From CAYOWQ01 sp964407695 (GTDB lineage Bacteria; Planctomycetota; Phycisphaerae; Phycisphaerales; SM1A02), in NCBI GenBank assembly GCA_964407695.1, contig CAYOWQ010000004.1:234586-298585 (forward strand): a stretch of DNA of 64,000 nucleotides, given 5' to 3'. Position 1 is the first letter of the stretch, and every line of letters starts with the position of its first letter. Positions 18,801 through 27,847 of the stretch are shown here, piece after piece. A program made the position numbers and the translations under genes. The notes beneath the pieces were generated by a model, which saw only the letters and a program-made list of their open reading frames with translations, made no database searches and was not told the DNA's origin.

Positions 18801-20720
18801 CTAGAACTGCTCGCCCTTTTCGACGATGCCGTCCGTGCCCCAGAGCGCGAGCAGGTAGCCAAGGTCTCCGGAATCCACAAAGCCGGTTCCGTTCAGATCG
18901 AATGGGCAACATTCTTCGCCACACGGTCCATAATTCGCCAGCAGCAAGCCGAGATCAGCGCCATCAACGATGCCGTCTTCGTTGAAGTCGGTCGGCGGCA
19001 CGATCAGCACCTTGAGACGAACCTGGTGCGGCTCGTAGATGAACAGCACACCATTGGTGTTTGAAACACCGAGAAATTGTGCACAATCAAACTCGCCCTC
19101 GATCTCATCGGCCGTGATCAGAACAAACTCATCACCGATCTGTGGCTTGTAGCCCCCGGTCGCGGCCATCGCGAACCGACCTGAAAGGGTCGCCTTGCCC
19201 GTGACGTGAAGCCGGTCAAACTCACCTTCGCGCAGCCCGGTGGTCTCAAACTGCAACAGGCCATCGCTGTCCTGAGCATAATCCCCATCGATCGTCAATG
19301 TCCCGACGTCCAACCCGGGGTTGACGATGCCGCCGGAGTTGACCACATCGCCGTGCAGTGCGCCCCCGCCGGTCAGGATCCCTCCGCTCATCGCATATGA
19401 CCCAACATTGACCGTGAGGCTCCCGTCAACAGTCACAACCCCGTTGTCCTGCAAAAAGTCGCCGGTCCGAACTGAATTGGCTCCGGCGTCGATCAGGATG
19501 TCCCCGGTCGACGTAAACGGACCAGCGCCGATGTTGAGGGTCACGCCCGGGGCGACATACAGGAGCCCCTGGTGATCAAACCCCTGGGACGACGGGTCGA
19601 TGGTCATACCCGCCGACAGATCCGCGAAGATCGACCCGAGGTTGCTAATTCCCATGAAGTTGGCCCCGATCTGACCAGCGCCACGAATCGTGTGCTCCGG
19701 CCCGTTGGTGAGCCGTTGGCTGCTGACAATCGCGAAGAGCCTGTTGTTTTTGTTGTTTGACAACTGAATCACACCCGGACCGCCGATCGTGACGTCGCCC
19801 GAGATGCGCAGGTCCGTATTTGAACCTGTGGATTCCATTGAAAGGGTCCCGTCATTCGTGAAGCTGCCGATCAGGATGGGGTCAACGTCATTGTTGACGG
19901 CCACCGCCCCGGAATTCGTCATGTTCGTCAGGGTTGTCGGTCCGGTCAGCCGGATCAGACCATCGTCTTCGGTGACCAACTCCCCGCCGCTGAGAACCGA
20001 CCCACCGTTGATCCAGACGAGTCCTCCACCCAGCGCACCGATCTCGCCGCCGGTGCAATCGATGGTTGAACCGGTGATCTGAAGGGTCCCATCAAGGGCC
20101 AGCATGGACCCCGCATTGAAATTGTCCGCTCCCTGCAGGTCCACCACCATGGGGAACGTGCCTGACTCTGCACGGATCACGCCCAGATTGGTAAGTTTCA
20201 TCAGGTTGAGGCCGAGCGATCCGCCGCCTCGAATGGTCTGATTGACGTCGCACGTAAGCCGCTGGGTCGTGACGCCGAAGATGCGGTTGTTGATGCTGCG
20301 CTGCATCAGAATCTCACCCGATCCGGTCAACAACGTGTCCTGAAGGATCTTCAGGTCGGTCAGCCCGCCCAACGACGCCAATCGGATCTGCCCGTCATTG
20401 TCCACAAGGCCGCCCGCGATCATCAGATCAAAGCTGTTCCCGAAGATGAGCTGGTCGTTGAAATCCAATGCCAGCGCATCAATGGTGGCGTTCATGTCCA
20501 GGGTGACGGTGGCATCTTGAAGTCCCCGTCCGCCAATCGTCACGACATACGTATCAGCGCCCGTGTTGTTTGGAACGACCATCGGGGTCCATAGGGTCGA
20601 ATCGCTCCAAGGGCCGGCGAACCCGCCGCTCCAACTGACCGCGGTCTGTGCCGCGAAGCCACTCCAAGCGCAAAAACCAACGCCGACAGCGGCCACCAAG
20701 ATCCTCAACTCCTCAGTCAC
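18801..20720 (-). CDS. secreted autotransporter-like beta-solenoid protein with C-terminal dockerin-like repeats
   Basis: This 639-residue protein starts at GTG 20720 after AAGGAG (7-nt spacer) and has a signal peptide ending near GFAAQT. Most of it is Gly/Asn/Thr-rich strand repeats of the kind found in beta-helical surface adhesins (LLTGSGEILMQ, LTGGGALHGDVVNSGG). It holds a visible internal duplication: residues about 105-190 and 270-350 share the pattern NRxF...QRLT...TIRGxGxxGxNxM...NLGxIxA. The C-terminus holds two calcium-loop repeats, DFNEDGIVDGADLGLLLANYG and DLNGTGFVDSGDLGYLLALWG, the tag shared with other proteins in the window. It is probably exported to the surface; function unknown. 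Confidence 0.82.
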   Translation of the reverse strand: MTEELRILVAAVGVGFCAWSGFAAQTAVSWSGGFAGPWSDSTLWTPMVVPNNTGADTYVVTIGGRGLQDATVTLDMNATIDALALDFNDQLIFGNSFDLMIAGGLVDNDGQIRLASLGGLTDLKILQDTLLTGSGEILMQRSINNRIFGVTTQRLTCDVNQTIRGGGSLGLNLMKLTNLGVIRAESGTFPMVVDLQGADNFNAGSMLALDGTLQITGSTIDCTGGEIGALGGGLVWINGGSVLSGGELVTEDDGLIRLTGPTTLTNMTNSGAVAVNNDVDPILIGSFTNDGTLSMESTGSNTDLRISGDVTIGGPGVIQLSNNKNNRLFAIVSSQRLTNGPEHTIRGAGQIGANFMGISNLGSIFADLSAGMTIDPSSQGFDHQGLLYVAPGVTLNIGAGPFTSTGDILIDAGANSVRTGDFLQDNGVVTVDGSLTVNVGSYAMSGGILTGGGALHGDVVNSGGIVNPGLDVGTLTIDGDYAQDSDGLLQFETTGLREGEFDRLHVTGKATLSGRFAMAATGGYKPQIGDEFVLITADEIEGEFDCAQFLGVSNTNGVLFIYEPHQVRLKVLIVPPTDFNEDGIVDGADLGLLLANYGPCGEECCPFDLNGTGFVDSGDLGYLLALWGTDGIVEKGEQF

Positions 20721-20952
20721 CTCTTACTCCTTCACCGGAGGAAACTCTCCTTCGCGCTCGAGGGGAAAAAGATCCCTCAACACAGGCAGCCGGCCACGAC
20801 CATAGGCAGCCCTGTTCTTATCTTCAATATCCACAGTATGTTATAGGAACTACCCCGAATCAATGACCTTCTTCAGAATTGGTGTGCAATTCTTGCGCGT
20901 GTCGATCGATCCCCCGCGACTCACAATCGTAAGTTCATTGCCGACAAATAGT

Positions 20953-22401
20953 TCAGATGACTATGGCATCGCCGCGGTTGATCCGAGCCGGCAAATCGAC
21001 CCCTTGAAGATCAGCAGCCTCCAGCGCCGTCAAAGCAGAAACCTCCACGGTGGCGTCCACATGGCCGTCGGAACCCCACGGAACGGCCACACCGGCCTGT
21101 TCAAGCCATCTTGCGGCCAGATCGCTCTGGAGCTGGTGGCTGGTGCGCGGGGAGTCCGGACCATCGGCATTCTTGATCGGGGCAAACTCCGACTCGCGCG
21201 ATGTCTCCAGGACAATCGACGATTCCGCCATGGGCAGGGCATCGAAGACAAACGTTTCGAGCTTGATCGCGTTTGGCTGCGAAGGTTCAATGTGCTCACC
21301 CGTCTCCGGATTCACGTGTGGAACCTTCTTGATCGCGCGATGGTACGGAAGGCCAAATCGCTCCGCATCGGCCGTGAGCTTCATGACGAATTCCACACTG
21401 ATCAAGTGGATGGCGATCGAGCCGGCACGGAATCGAAGGGCTCCATTCTCCAGACGTTGCGAAGCAAGCTGATCAGGAAGATCTGAATATTCGATCACGG
21501 TCGTCTTTCCCCGCTGCCGACAGAAGACACCAACGCGCTCCTCGGGAGCAGTCTTTGGCACCATCTTGCTCGACATCTCTCCGGAGGAATCCGGAGCGGC
21601 CGCATGAAGCCCGATGAACACCGGATCAATCACCCGCGCCAGGGGGTTGTCGACCTGAATATAGGAGATGTGCTGAACCCCTCGCGCCGCCATGTCTTCG
21701 GCTGCGCCGCTGGCACGAATCGCCTTGATTGAGCCGCCATGGCCATCCGGGTTCGTCGCGATGGTCCATCGGTTTTCGAGCAGCATCTTTCCGTCCAGGC
21801 TCAGCGAAGGAACTGTGCCCTGTTCGAAGAGAAACACATCTCCCGCCACCAGGCCGAACCAGTTGTTGTCGGCAAAGAACGATCGGGTCTCGGCGTCGTT
21901 GGCCGGACTGGTCATGATGTACCACGGGATCCTGACGCCAAATCGGCGCTGTGCCGCCACGATCTGCTCGGCGAAAATTCGAAACAATGGCTTCCCCGTG
22001 ACCGGCGTGGCTGGAAAGGTGCCCTTGGGTCCCTTCCAACCCAGACGAGTGCCCTGCCCGCCCGCAACGGTGAATGCCGCTATCCGCCCTTGCCGAATCA
22101 ACTCCTCACCAACACGACGGTACTGATCGGGTGACCACTTGGCCCCGCGAGAATCCCCGCTCGGCGTGTAACACGGCGCCGGTTCCACTCCGGCAAGGTC
22201 CACCCCTTCCGTTCCGCCGGCTGCGACCGTGCGAACCAGGTGGTCGATTTCCGAAAGATTCAGTCGCTCGACCTGGTCAAGGAGCTGCCCCAGTTCAACC
22301 GGCCGCAGGTCATCGGCAAAAGCCAGGATGTGGGCCTGTCCGTGCCGCGCCAGATCCGCCTTCAACGCCTGTAACCGATCCGCAAGCGCTTCCAGCGGCA
22401 T
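20953..22401 (-). CDS. UDPGP-family nucleotidyltransferase (UAP1-like UDP-N-acetylhexosamine pyrophosphorylase)
   Basis: This 482-residue enzyme resembles the eukaryotic-type UDP-sugar pyrophosphorylases, which make UDP-GlcNAc or UDP-hexose from UTP and sugar 1-phosphate. The nucleotide motif is VAGGQGTRLGWKGPKGTFP (about residues 107-125). HGGSIKAIRASG and QVDNPLARVIDPVFIG match the UAP1 sugar/uridine region, and later VIEYSDLP matches VVEYSE. The ATG at 22401 overlaps the last base of the phoU TGA (TGATG), giving translational coupling; the longer frame upstream merely runs through phoU. It would supply nucleotide sugar for wall or surface glycan. Exact sugar is not determined. Confidence 0.88.
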   Translation of the reverse strand: MPLEALADRLQALKADLARHGQAHILAFADDLRPVELGQLLDQVERLNLSEIDHLVRTVAAGGTEGVDLAGVEPAPCYTPSGDSRGAKWSPDQYRRVGEELIRQGRIAAFTVAGGQGTRLGWKGPKGTFPATPVTGKPLFRIFAEQIVAAQRRFGVRIPWYIMTSPANDAETRSFFADNNWFGLVAGDVFLFEQGTVPSLSLDGKMLLENRWTIATNPDGHGGSIKAIRASGAAEDMAARGVQHISYIQVDNPLARVIDPVFIGLHAAAPDSSGEMSSKMVPKTAPEERVGVFCRQRGKTTVIEYSDLPDQLASQRLENGALRFRAGSIAIHLISVEFVMKLTADAERFGLPYHRAIKKVPHVNPETGEHIEPSQPNAIKLETFVFDALPMAESSIVLETSRESEFAPIKNADGPDSPRTSHQLQSDLAARWLEQAGVAVPWGSDGHVDATVEVSALTALEAADLQGVDLPARINRGDAIVI

Positions 22402-23084
22402 CACGTCTGCTCCGGTGCGACCGGCGACGACCAGCCCTGCGGCAGGTGCCTCACGATCAGTCCCTTCTCGAGGTAGATGACCTGCTCGCAGATGTTGGTG
22501 CAGTGATCCGCAATCCGTTCGACTGATTTGGTCACCGAGGTGAGCCGGAACGCAAACTGAACGCTCAGGGAGCCATCGGCGACACGTTCCTGTGCGTCGA
22601 TCAGGATCTCCCGCTTGAATCGATCGACCGTGTCGTCGAACAACAGCACCTGCCGGGCCAACTCGACGTTGCTGGCCGCGACCGACCGACTGGCGTCCCG
22701 AAGCATGCCGATGACGCTGTTGGCCATGACGCGAAATGTGGAGGGAATGCTCTCGGTGAGTTGGGGATAGTGCTGAACCACCTCGGCGATGTTGACCGCA
22801 CAATCAGCGATTCGCTCGAGTTCATTGTTGATCTTGACGATCGTCAGGACCGAGCGAATGGAGTACTCGCTGGTCTCGCCCATGGCCAGAAGTGGAATGC
22901 TCGCCCGCTCGATCTCAACATCCACCCGATCGATCACGTCGTCGCCCTTCACCACGGCCGCAGCCTTGCTCCGATCCAGATCGAAATAGCTCTCAACCGC
23001 GCGCAACGTCAAATCGAGCACCCGCTCGCCCTGCGTGACCAGGTCGCTCTTGAGTTGCTTGAGTTTGATCTGAAAATCGGACAT
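22401..23084 (-). CDS. phoU: phosphate transport/signalling regulator PhoU
   Basis: This 227-residue all-helical protein of two three-helix PhoU domains restrains phosphate uptake and PhoR signalling. It begins MSDFQIKLKQLKSDLVTQGERVLDLTL, and both domains contain the metal-ligand motif ExxxD of PhoU (VDRVDVEIERA; ERIADCAVNIAE and ERIADHCTNICE). The start at 23084 excludes an Arg-rich leader that the open frame would add. It is translationally coupled to the UAP1-like gene downstream. No pst transporter or phoBR is nearby, so its partner is elsewhere. Confidence 0.93.
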   Translation of the reverse strand: MSDFQIKLKQLKSDLVTQGERVLDLTLRAVESYFDLDRSKAAAVVKGDDVIDRVDVEIERASIPLLAMGETSEYSIRSVLTIVKINNELERIADCAVNIAEVVQHYPQLTESIPSTFRVMANSVIGMLRDASRSVAASNVELARQVLLFDDTVDRFKREILIDAQERVADGSLSVQFAFRLTSVTKSVERIADHCTNICEQVIYLEKGLIVRHLPQGWSSPVAPEQT

Positions 23085-23166
23085 GACCTGCACCGGTAGG
23101 CGAGTATAACCTCGCCGCCGACCCTGGTGGTTGCGTCGGGTCGGCAATCTCCGGTCCGCAGGTTGG

Positions 23167-23192
23167 CCGGCGCCCCGATGTCGGGGCGCCGG
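23167..23192. terminator. perfect 12-bp palindromic stem-loop between hsp20 and phoU
   Basis: CCGGCGCCCCGA and its exact complement are separated by 2 nt, lying after the hsp20 stop and upstream of phoU (all minus strand). It is probably a transcript terminator or RNA-end stabiliser for hsp20, although no T-run follows. Confidence 0.5.
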
Positions 23193-23243
23193 TTCCTCAA
23201 GGCCGACTGGCAGCCCCGAAGGAATCTGCCGCTTCCCGCACCA

Positions 23244-23678
23244 TCATTTGATCGCGATCTTCTTGGGCTTCACGGCCTCCGCCTGCGGAATCATGAGCGT
23301 CAGGACACCATCCTTCAGCTCCGCCTGGACAGACGCATCTCCGGTCATGCCGGGCAGGGCCACCCTGCGGCTGACAGCGCCATAACGCCGCTCGCGGCAG
23401 TAATACTTCTCATCTCGGGTCTCATTTTCTTCAGTATGTTCGGCCTTGATGGTCAAGACGCCGTTGTGCAGTTGAACGTCAATGTCGGACTTGTCAAAAC
23501 CCGGCAGCGACGCTCTGACCACGATGTCCCCGTCTCGTTCGGAGATATCGAGCGGCAGGTTCCCCTCAGCCGCGAAACGCGGCGAAGCTCCGGTAAAGAA
23601 TGGATCGTTGGCGATCACGCTCATCAGGCTGCGAAGCGAGTGGCGATCGGTCGGGTCGGTTCGGGTGAGTTCAAACAT
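23244..23678 (-). CDS. small heat shock protein (Hsp20/alpha-crystallin)
   Basis: This 144-residue chaperone holds unfolded proteins in the cytoplasm. The alpha-crystallin domain spans about residues 40-135. It includes the strand pattern DIVVRASLPGFDKSDIDVQL, the GVLTIKAEH strand, and the conserved RRYGAVSRRVALP plus a C-terminal ELKDGVLTLMIPQ. The tail ends KPKKIAIK, holding the oligomerising I-x-I motif. ATG 23678 follows AAGGAG with a good 8-9 nt spacer. It is a single gene between hairpin-bounded neighbours; heat regulation is expected for the family but no CIRCE or sigma-32 site was seen. Confidence 0.95.
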   Translation of the reverse strand: MFELTRTDPTDRHSLRSLMSVIANDPFFTGASPRFAAEGNLPLDISERDGDIVVRASLPGFDKSDIDVQLHNGVLTIKAEHTEENETRDEKYYCRERRYGAVSRRVALPGMTGDASVQAELKDGVLTLMIPQAEAVKPKKIAIK

Positions 23679-23853
23679 GTGGGATTCTCCTTGTGTCAGG
23701 GATCGGGGTCAGGGGGCTCGGCACGTCCGTCCGTGCGTCGAAGAACCCAATGCACACGCCGTTCCACTCCCCGCGCTGCGTCGGCACCCGAATTTGCAAT
23801 GTTCCGAGGGCTTCCGGCTGTCAGATCGACAGTGTTGCCAGATCAGGCTGCCT

Positions 23854-24630
23854 TCATGGCTGTCCCGCGGGAGACCTGCCCGAATCCGGCTTGCGCTTCA
23901 TGGATGCGTAGATGATCGCCTGAGCCCCCACCGATTCACCGATCAGGCGACCTGCCCGCTCCGCCGCCTGGGCCAGCGATGGGAAACCCCCACGGTCAAG
24001 CTCTCGCTCGAAGTCCGTCAACGAGTTCTCGATCGCCAGCATCATAAAGGCGATCACCGCCCATTCCTGTCGGGTCTGCGGCCAGAACTCGGAGGACTGG
24101 ACAAGGTCTATCGGGATATTGATCCGCCATCCATCGCGGGTTTCGATCATGCCCACGATCCCCCCGAAGATCGGCTTGCCGTCGACCATGATGGTCCCCG
24201 TGCCGTCCCCCAGATCTTCCACCACGACCCGACCGCTCTGCTCGTCGATGACCCCGAACGGGTCGGCGATCACCCGAGAGAAGAAATCGGTGAAGCTCTG
24301 AGGAGCCGAATCCCTCGCCAGCGAGAGCTCCTTCTCGACCTCCATGGGATACCGATCTCGAATCTTCTTGGTGACGCGCCAAAGCTGCGACAGCATGCTC
24401 CCAAGCCGTTGACGAACATCCTCGATCGCGCTGGCCTCCGTCACACCATCGTCGAAGGTGATGTCCCGGGCCTTGGCGTAGATCATCGTCGGCAGCAGGT
24501 CGGCCCGCTCCTGCTTCACCATCTCGCGCATGGCTTCGAGCGCCTTCTGAGGCGTCGACGAATCGAATTCAGGATCGGAGCAGCCCCCAAGCAGGCCGGC
24601 CGCGACGAGAAGGACCATTGGTCGCCACAT
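23854..24630 (-). CDS. predicted lipoprotein of unknown function
   Basis: This 258-residue protein starts MWRPMVLLVAAGLLGGCSD, a lipoprotein signal peptide with lipobox LGGC (Cys17). The rest is polar and soluble, mainly helical (PQKALEAMREMVKQERADLLP) with a beta-rich centre (VVVEDLGDGTGTIMVDG). The lipid anchor would hold it in the periplasm. The frame's earlier ATG at 24684 adds a non-signal leader and was not used. It faces thiS divergently, 72 bp away. No family recognised. Confidence 0.72.
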   Translation of the reverse strand: MWRPMVLLVAAGLLGGCSDPEFDSSTPQKALEAMREMVKQERADLLPTMIYAKARDITFDDGVTEASAIEDVRQRLGSMLSQLWRVTKKIRDRYPMEVEKELSLARDSAPQSFTDFFSRVIADPFGVIDEQSGRVVVEDLGDGTGTIMVDGKPIFGGIVGMIETRDGWRINIPIDLVQSSEFWPQTRQEWAVIAFMMLAIENSLTDFERELDRGGFPSLAQAAERAGRLIGESVGAQAIIYASMKRKPDSGRSPAGQP

Positions 24631-24702
24631 CCGCAAAGGGTAGGGAGCCCGGCAACCGTCGAGGCGGCTTTTGGCCGGACCCAACTCCTATGATTCGAGC
24701 CC

Positions 24703-24927
24703 ATGCATCCCCAGACACGCCCACCGCAGCTTCGAATCACGCTGAACGGCCAAGACCACGAGGTCCGGGCGTCAACGGTCGCGGAACTTGTGTCGCAGCT
24801 TGGCCTCTCCACGGTGGCCTGCGCTGTCGAACTGAATCGCAAGGTCATTCCCAAATCGCGCCACGCGGGACAGGCGCTTTCAGACGGCGATCGAGTCGAA
24901 GTTGTCACTTTGGTGGGTGGAGGCTGA
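24703..24927 (+). CDS. thiS: thiamine biosynthesis sulfur carrier ThiS
   Basis: This 74-residue ubiquitin-fold sulfur carrier ends in the required diglycine (TLVGGG). ThiS is adenylated and thiocarboxylated at this terminus and donates sulfur to ThiG for the thiazole ring of thiamine. The N-terminal part RITLNGQDHEVRASTVAEL matches the beta-grasp fold, and NRKVIPKSRHAGQALSDGDRVEVVT the rest. The first eight residues may be extra. It is followed after 5 nt by thiG, a normal thiSG operon; the adenylase ThiF is not in the window. Confidence 0.94.
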   Translation: MHPQTRPPQLRITLNGQDHEVRASTVAELVSQLGLSTVACAVELNRKVIPKSRHAGQALSDGDRVEVVTLVGGG

Positions 24928-24932
24928 AGATC

Positions 24933-25793
24933 ATGTTGTCACCCGAAGTTCACGACCACGCGCTCGCCCCGCTTTCCATCGGGAATCACTCGTTCCGCAG
25001 CCGTTTGATTGTCGGCACAGGAAAGTACGCCGATTACGAGACGATGCAGAAGGCGCTCGATCATTCAGGGGCCGAAGTCGTCACTGTGGCCGTGCGCCGG
25101 GAGCGACTTGTCGATGCCCAGGGTCGTTCGATTCTCGACTTCCTCGACACCGATCGCTACACGGTGCTGCCGAACACCGCCGGCTGCTTTTCCGCCGAGG
25201 ATGCCGTTCGGGTGGCTCGGCTCGGTCGGGAGATCCTCGACCAGCTCAACAATCCGGGCAAGGACTGGGTGAAGCTCGAGGTTCTCGGCGACAAAAAGAC
25301 GCTTCTTCCCGATCCGGTCGGAACACTCGACGCGTGCCGAGAGCTCGTCGCCGACGGGTTCTGCGTACTTTGTTACTCCAGCGATGATCCCATCATGGCG
25401 GCGCGACTGCGCGATGCCGGAGCGGCAAGTGTGATGCCCGCCGGCAGTCCCATCGGCTCCGGACGCGGAATCGCGAACCCGTCGGCCATCGTGATTATTC
25501 TCCAGTTGCTCAAGGACCCGGCCCACGGGGGGGACCCGAACTATCCGGTGATCGTCGACGCCGGGGTCGGCACCCCCAGCGACGTCACACAGGCCATGGA
25601 GCTTGGCGCCGACGGCGTGCTCCTCAACACGGGCATCGCCCACGCTCAGGATCCGGTCATGATGGCGACGGCCATGCGACTGGCGTGCGAAGCCGGCGCC
25701 CTCGGGTTCAGATCCGGCCGCATCCCCAAGAGACTCTATGCCACGTCCAGCAGCCCATGGGAGGGCGTCATCAGTGTGATTCCGGGCGAGTAG
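24933..25793 (+). CDS. thiG: thiazole synthase ThiG
   Basis: This 286-residue TIM-barrel enzyme joins deoxyxylulose phosphate, dehydroglycine or glycine-derived imine and ThiS sulfur to make the thiamine thiazole. The Schiff-base lysine is Lys114 in DWVKLEVLGD. Other family motifs are SRLIVGTGKYADYE, LPNTAGCFSAEDAV, MPAGSPIGSGRGI and DAGVGTPSDVTQAMELGADGVLLNTGIA. It follows thiS by 5 nt and its end overlaps a convergent lipoprotein gene by 23 bp. Confidence 0.96.
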   Translation: MLSPEVHDHALAPLSIGNHSFRSRLIVGTGKYADYETMQKALDHSGAEVVTVAVRRERLVDAQGRSILDFLDTDRYTVLPNTAGCFSAEDAVRVARLGREILDQLNNPGKDWVKLEVLGDKKTLLPDPVGTLDACRELVADGFCVLCYSSDDPIMAARLRDAGAASVMPAGSPIGSGRGIANPSAIVIILQLLKDPAHGGDPNYPVIVDAGVGTPSDVTQAMELGADGVLLNTGIAHAQDPVMMATAMRLACEAGALGFRSGRIPKRLYATSSSPWEGVISVIPGE

Positions 25794-26343
25794 TCGGAGA
25801 TACTGTGGCGGTCATTGATCGCCGCCCTTCGAGATACTCCATGTCCTCCAGTTCTGCATAATGCGGAAGAATGGAGCCGAACTTGAGCCAATCGTCAAAG
25901 AGATAGATCTCGGGTTTTCCGTGCTGCCACGCGTCCAGAACCCACACCGGCCTGGGAGTTGGGTAGTCGAAGATTTCTGAGCGCCGAATGACTCTGGGGT
26001 TATAGACGATGACTGCGTGGTGCTCGGTCGGTTCGTCGGCGTTCATGGCGATTCCGTCGATGGCCCACCCCAGTTGGTGCACCCTCGGTTTCATCCCGGT
26101 GTAAACCGCTTCCTGCCAATGCCAGCAGAGCCCCCGGGTGTCGCCCCCTCGAACACCCACAATGAAGTTACCATACCAATCGGCGTGCCACGTCTCATCT
26201 GCTCGGGCATGAATTTCGGCGACGACCTGATTGAAGGCGGCCTGAATCTGGCTGAGGGTCGGGTGACCTGTTGCATCGATCGGACGCATGCAGCCACCGA
26301 GCACGCCGGGCAAGATCGCGATGATCAGACAAGTCCAGCGCAT
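25771..26343 (-). CDS. predicted lipoprotein
   Basis: This 190-residue protein opens MRWTCLIIAILPGVLGGCMRP, a lipoprotein signal with lipobox LGGC. The mature part is globular with many aromatic residues (RGLCWHWQEAVYTGMKPRVHQLGW, PVWVLDAWQHGKPEIYLFDDW). The HWQ/D/HHAVIV/VLDAWQHGKPE arrangement is reminiscent of papain-like or transglutaminase-like lipoproteins with Cys-His-Asp (CWHWQ..., TEHHAVIVYNP, VLDAWQ), but this is inference. It overlaps thiG by 23 bp at the 3' ends and starts 44 bp from divergent mnmE. Function unknown. Confidence 0.72.
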   Translation of the reverse strand: MRWTCLIIAILPGVLGGCMRPIDATGHPTLSQIQAAFNQVVAEIHARADETWHADWYGNFIVGVRGGDTRGLCWHWQEAVYTGMKPRVHQLGWAIDGIAMNADEPTEHHAVIVYNPRVIRRSEIFDYPTPRPVWVLDAWQHGKPEIYLFDDWLKFGSILPHYAELEDMEYLEGRRSMTATVSPTTRPESH

Positions 26344-26387
26344 GGGCAGCGCACAGACTAATCCAACGGAGCTAGGCTGTCAGCGTG

Positions 26388-27725
26388 ATGTGGAGCTGCG
26401 AAGACATCATTATCGCTGTGGCAAGCCCGCCCGGACCTTCACCGCGCGGGTTGATTCGCCTTTCAGGGGGCGGTGCTTTCGATGTTGCGGGCCAATCAAT
26501 CGCTACGGACGACACCCCGCCGCAGCAGCGCTGCGCGGCATTGACCCGGCTCCAACTGGGTCGCCGGTCTCTTCCCGCGCTGTGCTTCATGTATCCCCGT
26601 CCTCGTTCTTATACGGGCGAGGATGTGGTCGAGCTCATGGTTCCCGGCAACACCACCCTCCTCAATCAAATCATTGAATCGCTCATCCGTCGGTTCCCGA
26701 ACGTTCGTCGCGCTGAAGCCGGCGAATTCACGGCGCGGGCGTTTCTGAATGGCCGCCTGTCGCTGACCCAGGCGGAAGGCATCGCCGCCCTCATCTCGGC
26801 GCAATCGGACGACGCCTGTCATGCCGCTCGCCAGATGACGCGAAACCGCTTCGGGCAGACGATCGAGAACCTGGCCGACCGACTCGGCTCCCTCCTGGGG
26901 CTGGTGGAAGCCGGAATTGATTTCACTGACCAAGAGGATGTTGTCGCCATCGATCGCGAAACACTGTTGACGAGGCTGCTTTCGATCTCGAACGACATTG
27001 ATGGCCTCGTGCAGCATTCCGTCGGCTTTGAGAAACTCAATGCTCTCCCGATGGTCGTCCTCGCAGGGCGACCCAACGCGGGCAAATCAACGCTCTTCAA
27101 CGCTCTTCTCAAGCAGAATCGATCGGTCGTCTCTGACCGTCCGGGCACCACTCGGGATGTTCTGGTCGAACACGTCGCACACACTTTCCGCGGCCACTCG
27201 ACCGAGTTCAACCTCGTCGACATTCCCGGCCTCGAAGAGAGCCACGAGGGGCTCAATCCCTTGATGCAGAATTCGGCCCGGGAGATGCTCTCCCGCGCTG
27301 ATCTCGTCCTCTTTTGCTCGGACTCCGACGACGCCTCGGTCTCGCGGTCGACGAACGTATTGAGAGTGCGAACCAAGATCGACCTCCGTTCGTCGACTGG
27401 TCAAGACGACGTTGTTCGCACAAGCGCTGCTCGGGGAGTCGGGCTGGATCAACTGAGAGATGCCATTGCCGAACGGCTCGCGCAGCGCGAGCGATTTGCG
27501 GCGTCCGAGCAATTTGCCATCCTCCCCCGGCACGCGGAGTCGCTCGGAAAGGCGGGTGCTGAACTCAGCGCAGCCATTGATATTCTCCACTCGGGGGGGA
27601 CCGGAATTGAACTCGTGGCCGCATCAATTCGCATCGCGTTGGACCGTCTGGGCGAGATCGTTGGTGCGGTGACTCCGGACGATGTGCTCGGCCGGATCTT
27701 CTCCACTTTCTGTGTCGGGAAGTGA
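26388..27725 (+). CDS. mnmE: tRNA uridine-5-carboxymethylaminomethyl modification GTPase MnmE
   Basis: This 445-residue GTPase works with MnmG to modify U34 of tRNAs. It has the N-terminal tetrahydrofolate-binding domain (GLIRLSG, YPRPRSYTGEDVVEL), a helical domain and an inserted G domain: GRPNAGKSTLF (P-loop), DRPGTTRD (switch), DIPGLEE, and TKID as G4. The C-terminal FCVGK carries the catalytic Cys. ATG 26388 is preceded immediately by a GTG at 26385, either being possible. It is single, divergent from a lipoprotein gene. MnmG is not in the window. Confidence 0.95.
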   Translation: MWSCEDIIIAVASPPGPSPRGLIRLSGGGAFDVAGQSIATDDTPPQQRCAALTRLQLGRRSLPALCFMYPRPRSYTGEDVVELMVPGNTTLLNQIIESLIRRFPNVRRAEAGEFTARAFLNGRLSLTQAEGIAALISAQSDDACHAARQMTRNRFGQTIENLADRLGSLLGLVEAGIDFTDQEDVVAIDRETLLTRLLSISNDIDGLVQHSVGFEKLNALPMVVLAGRPNAGKSTLFNALLKQNRSVVSDRPGTTRDVLVEHVAHTFRGHSTEFNLVDIPGLEESHEGLNPLMQNSAREMLSRADLVLFCSDSDDASVSRSTNVLRVRTKIDLRSSTGQDDVVRTSAARGVGLDQLRDAIAERLAQRERFAASEQFAILPRHAESLGKAGAELSAAIDILHSGGTGIELVAASIRIALDRLGEIVGAVTPDDVLGRIFSTFCVGK

Positions 27726-27847
27726 TCCCGCCGTCAATTCCGAGAAGATGGGTGACATAACCCGAATCACTCGCCGGAATCGGCGGCAAATTCGTTGCGT
27801 CCGCAGCCGGGGGTGCTACTCTAGGTTCCGCTATCCGAGATCTGCAA

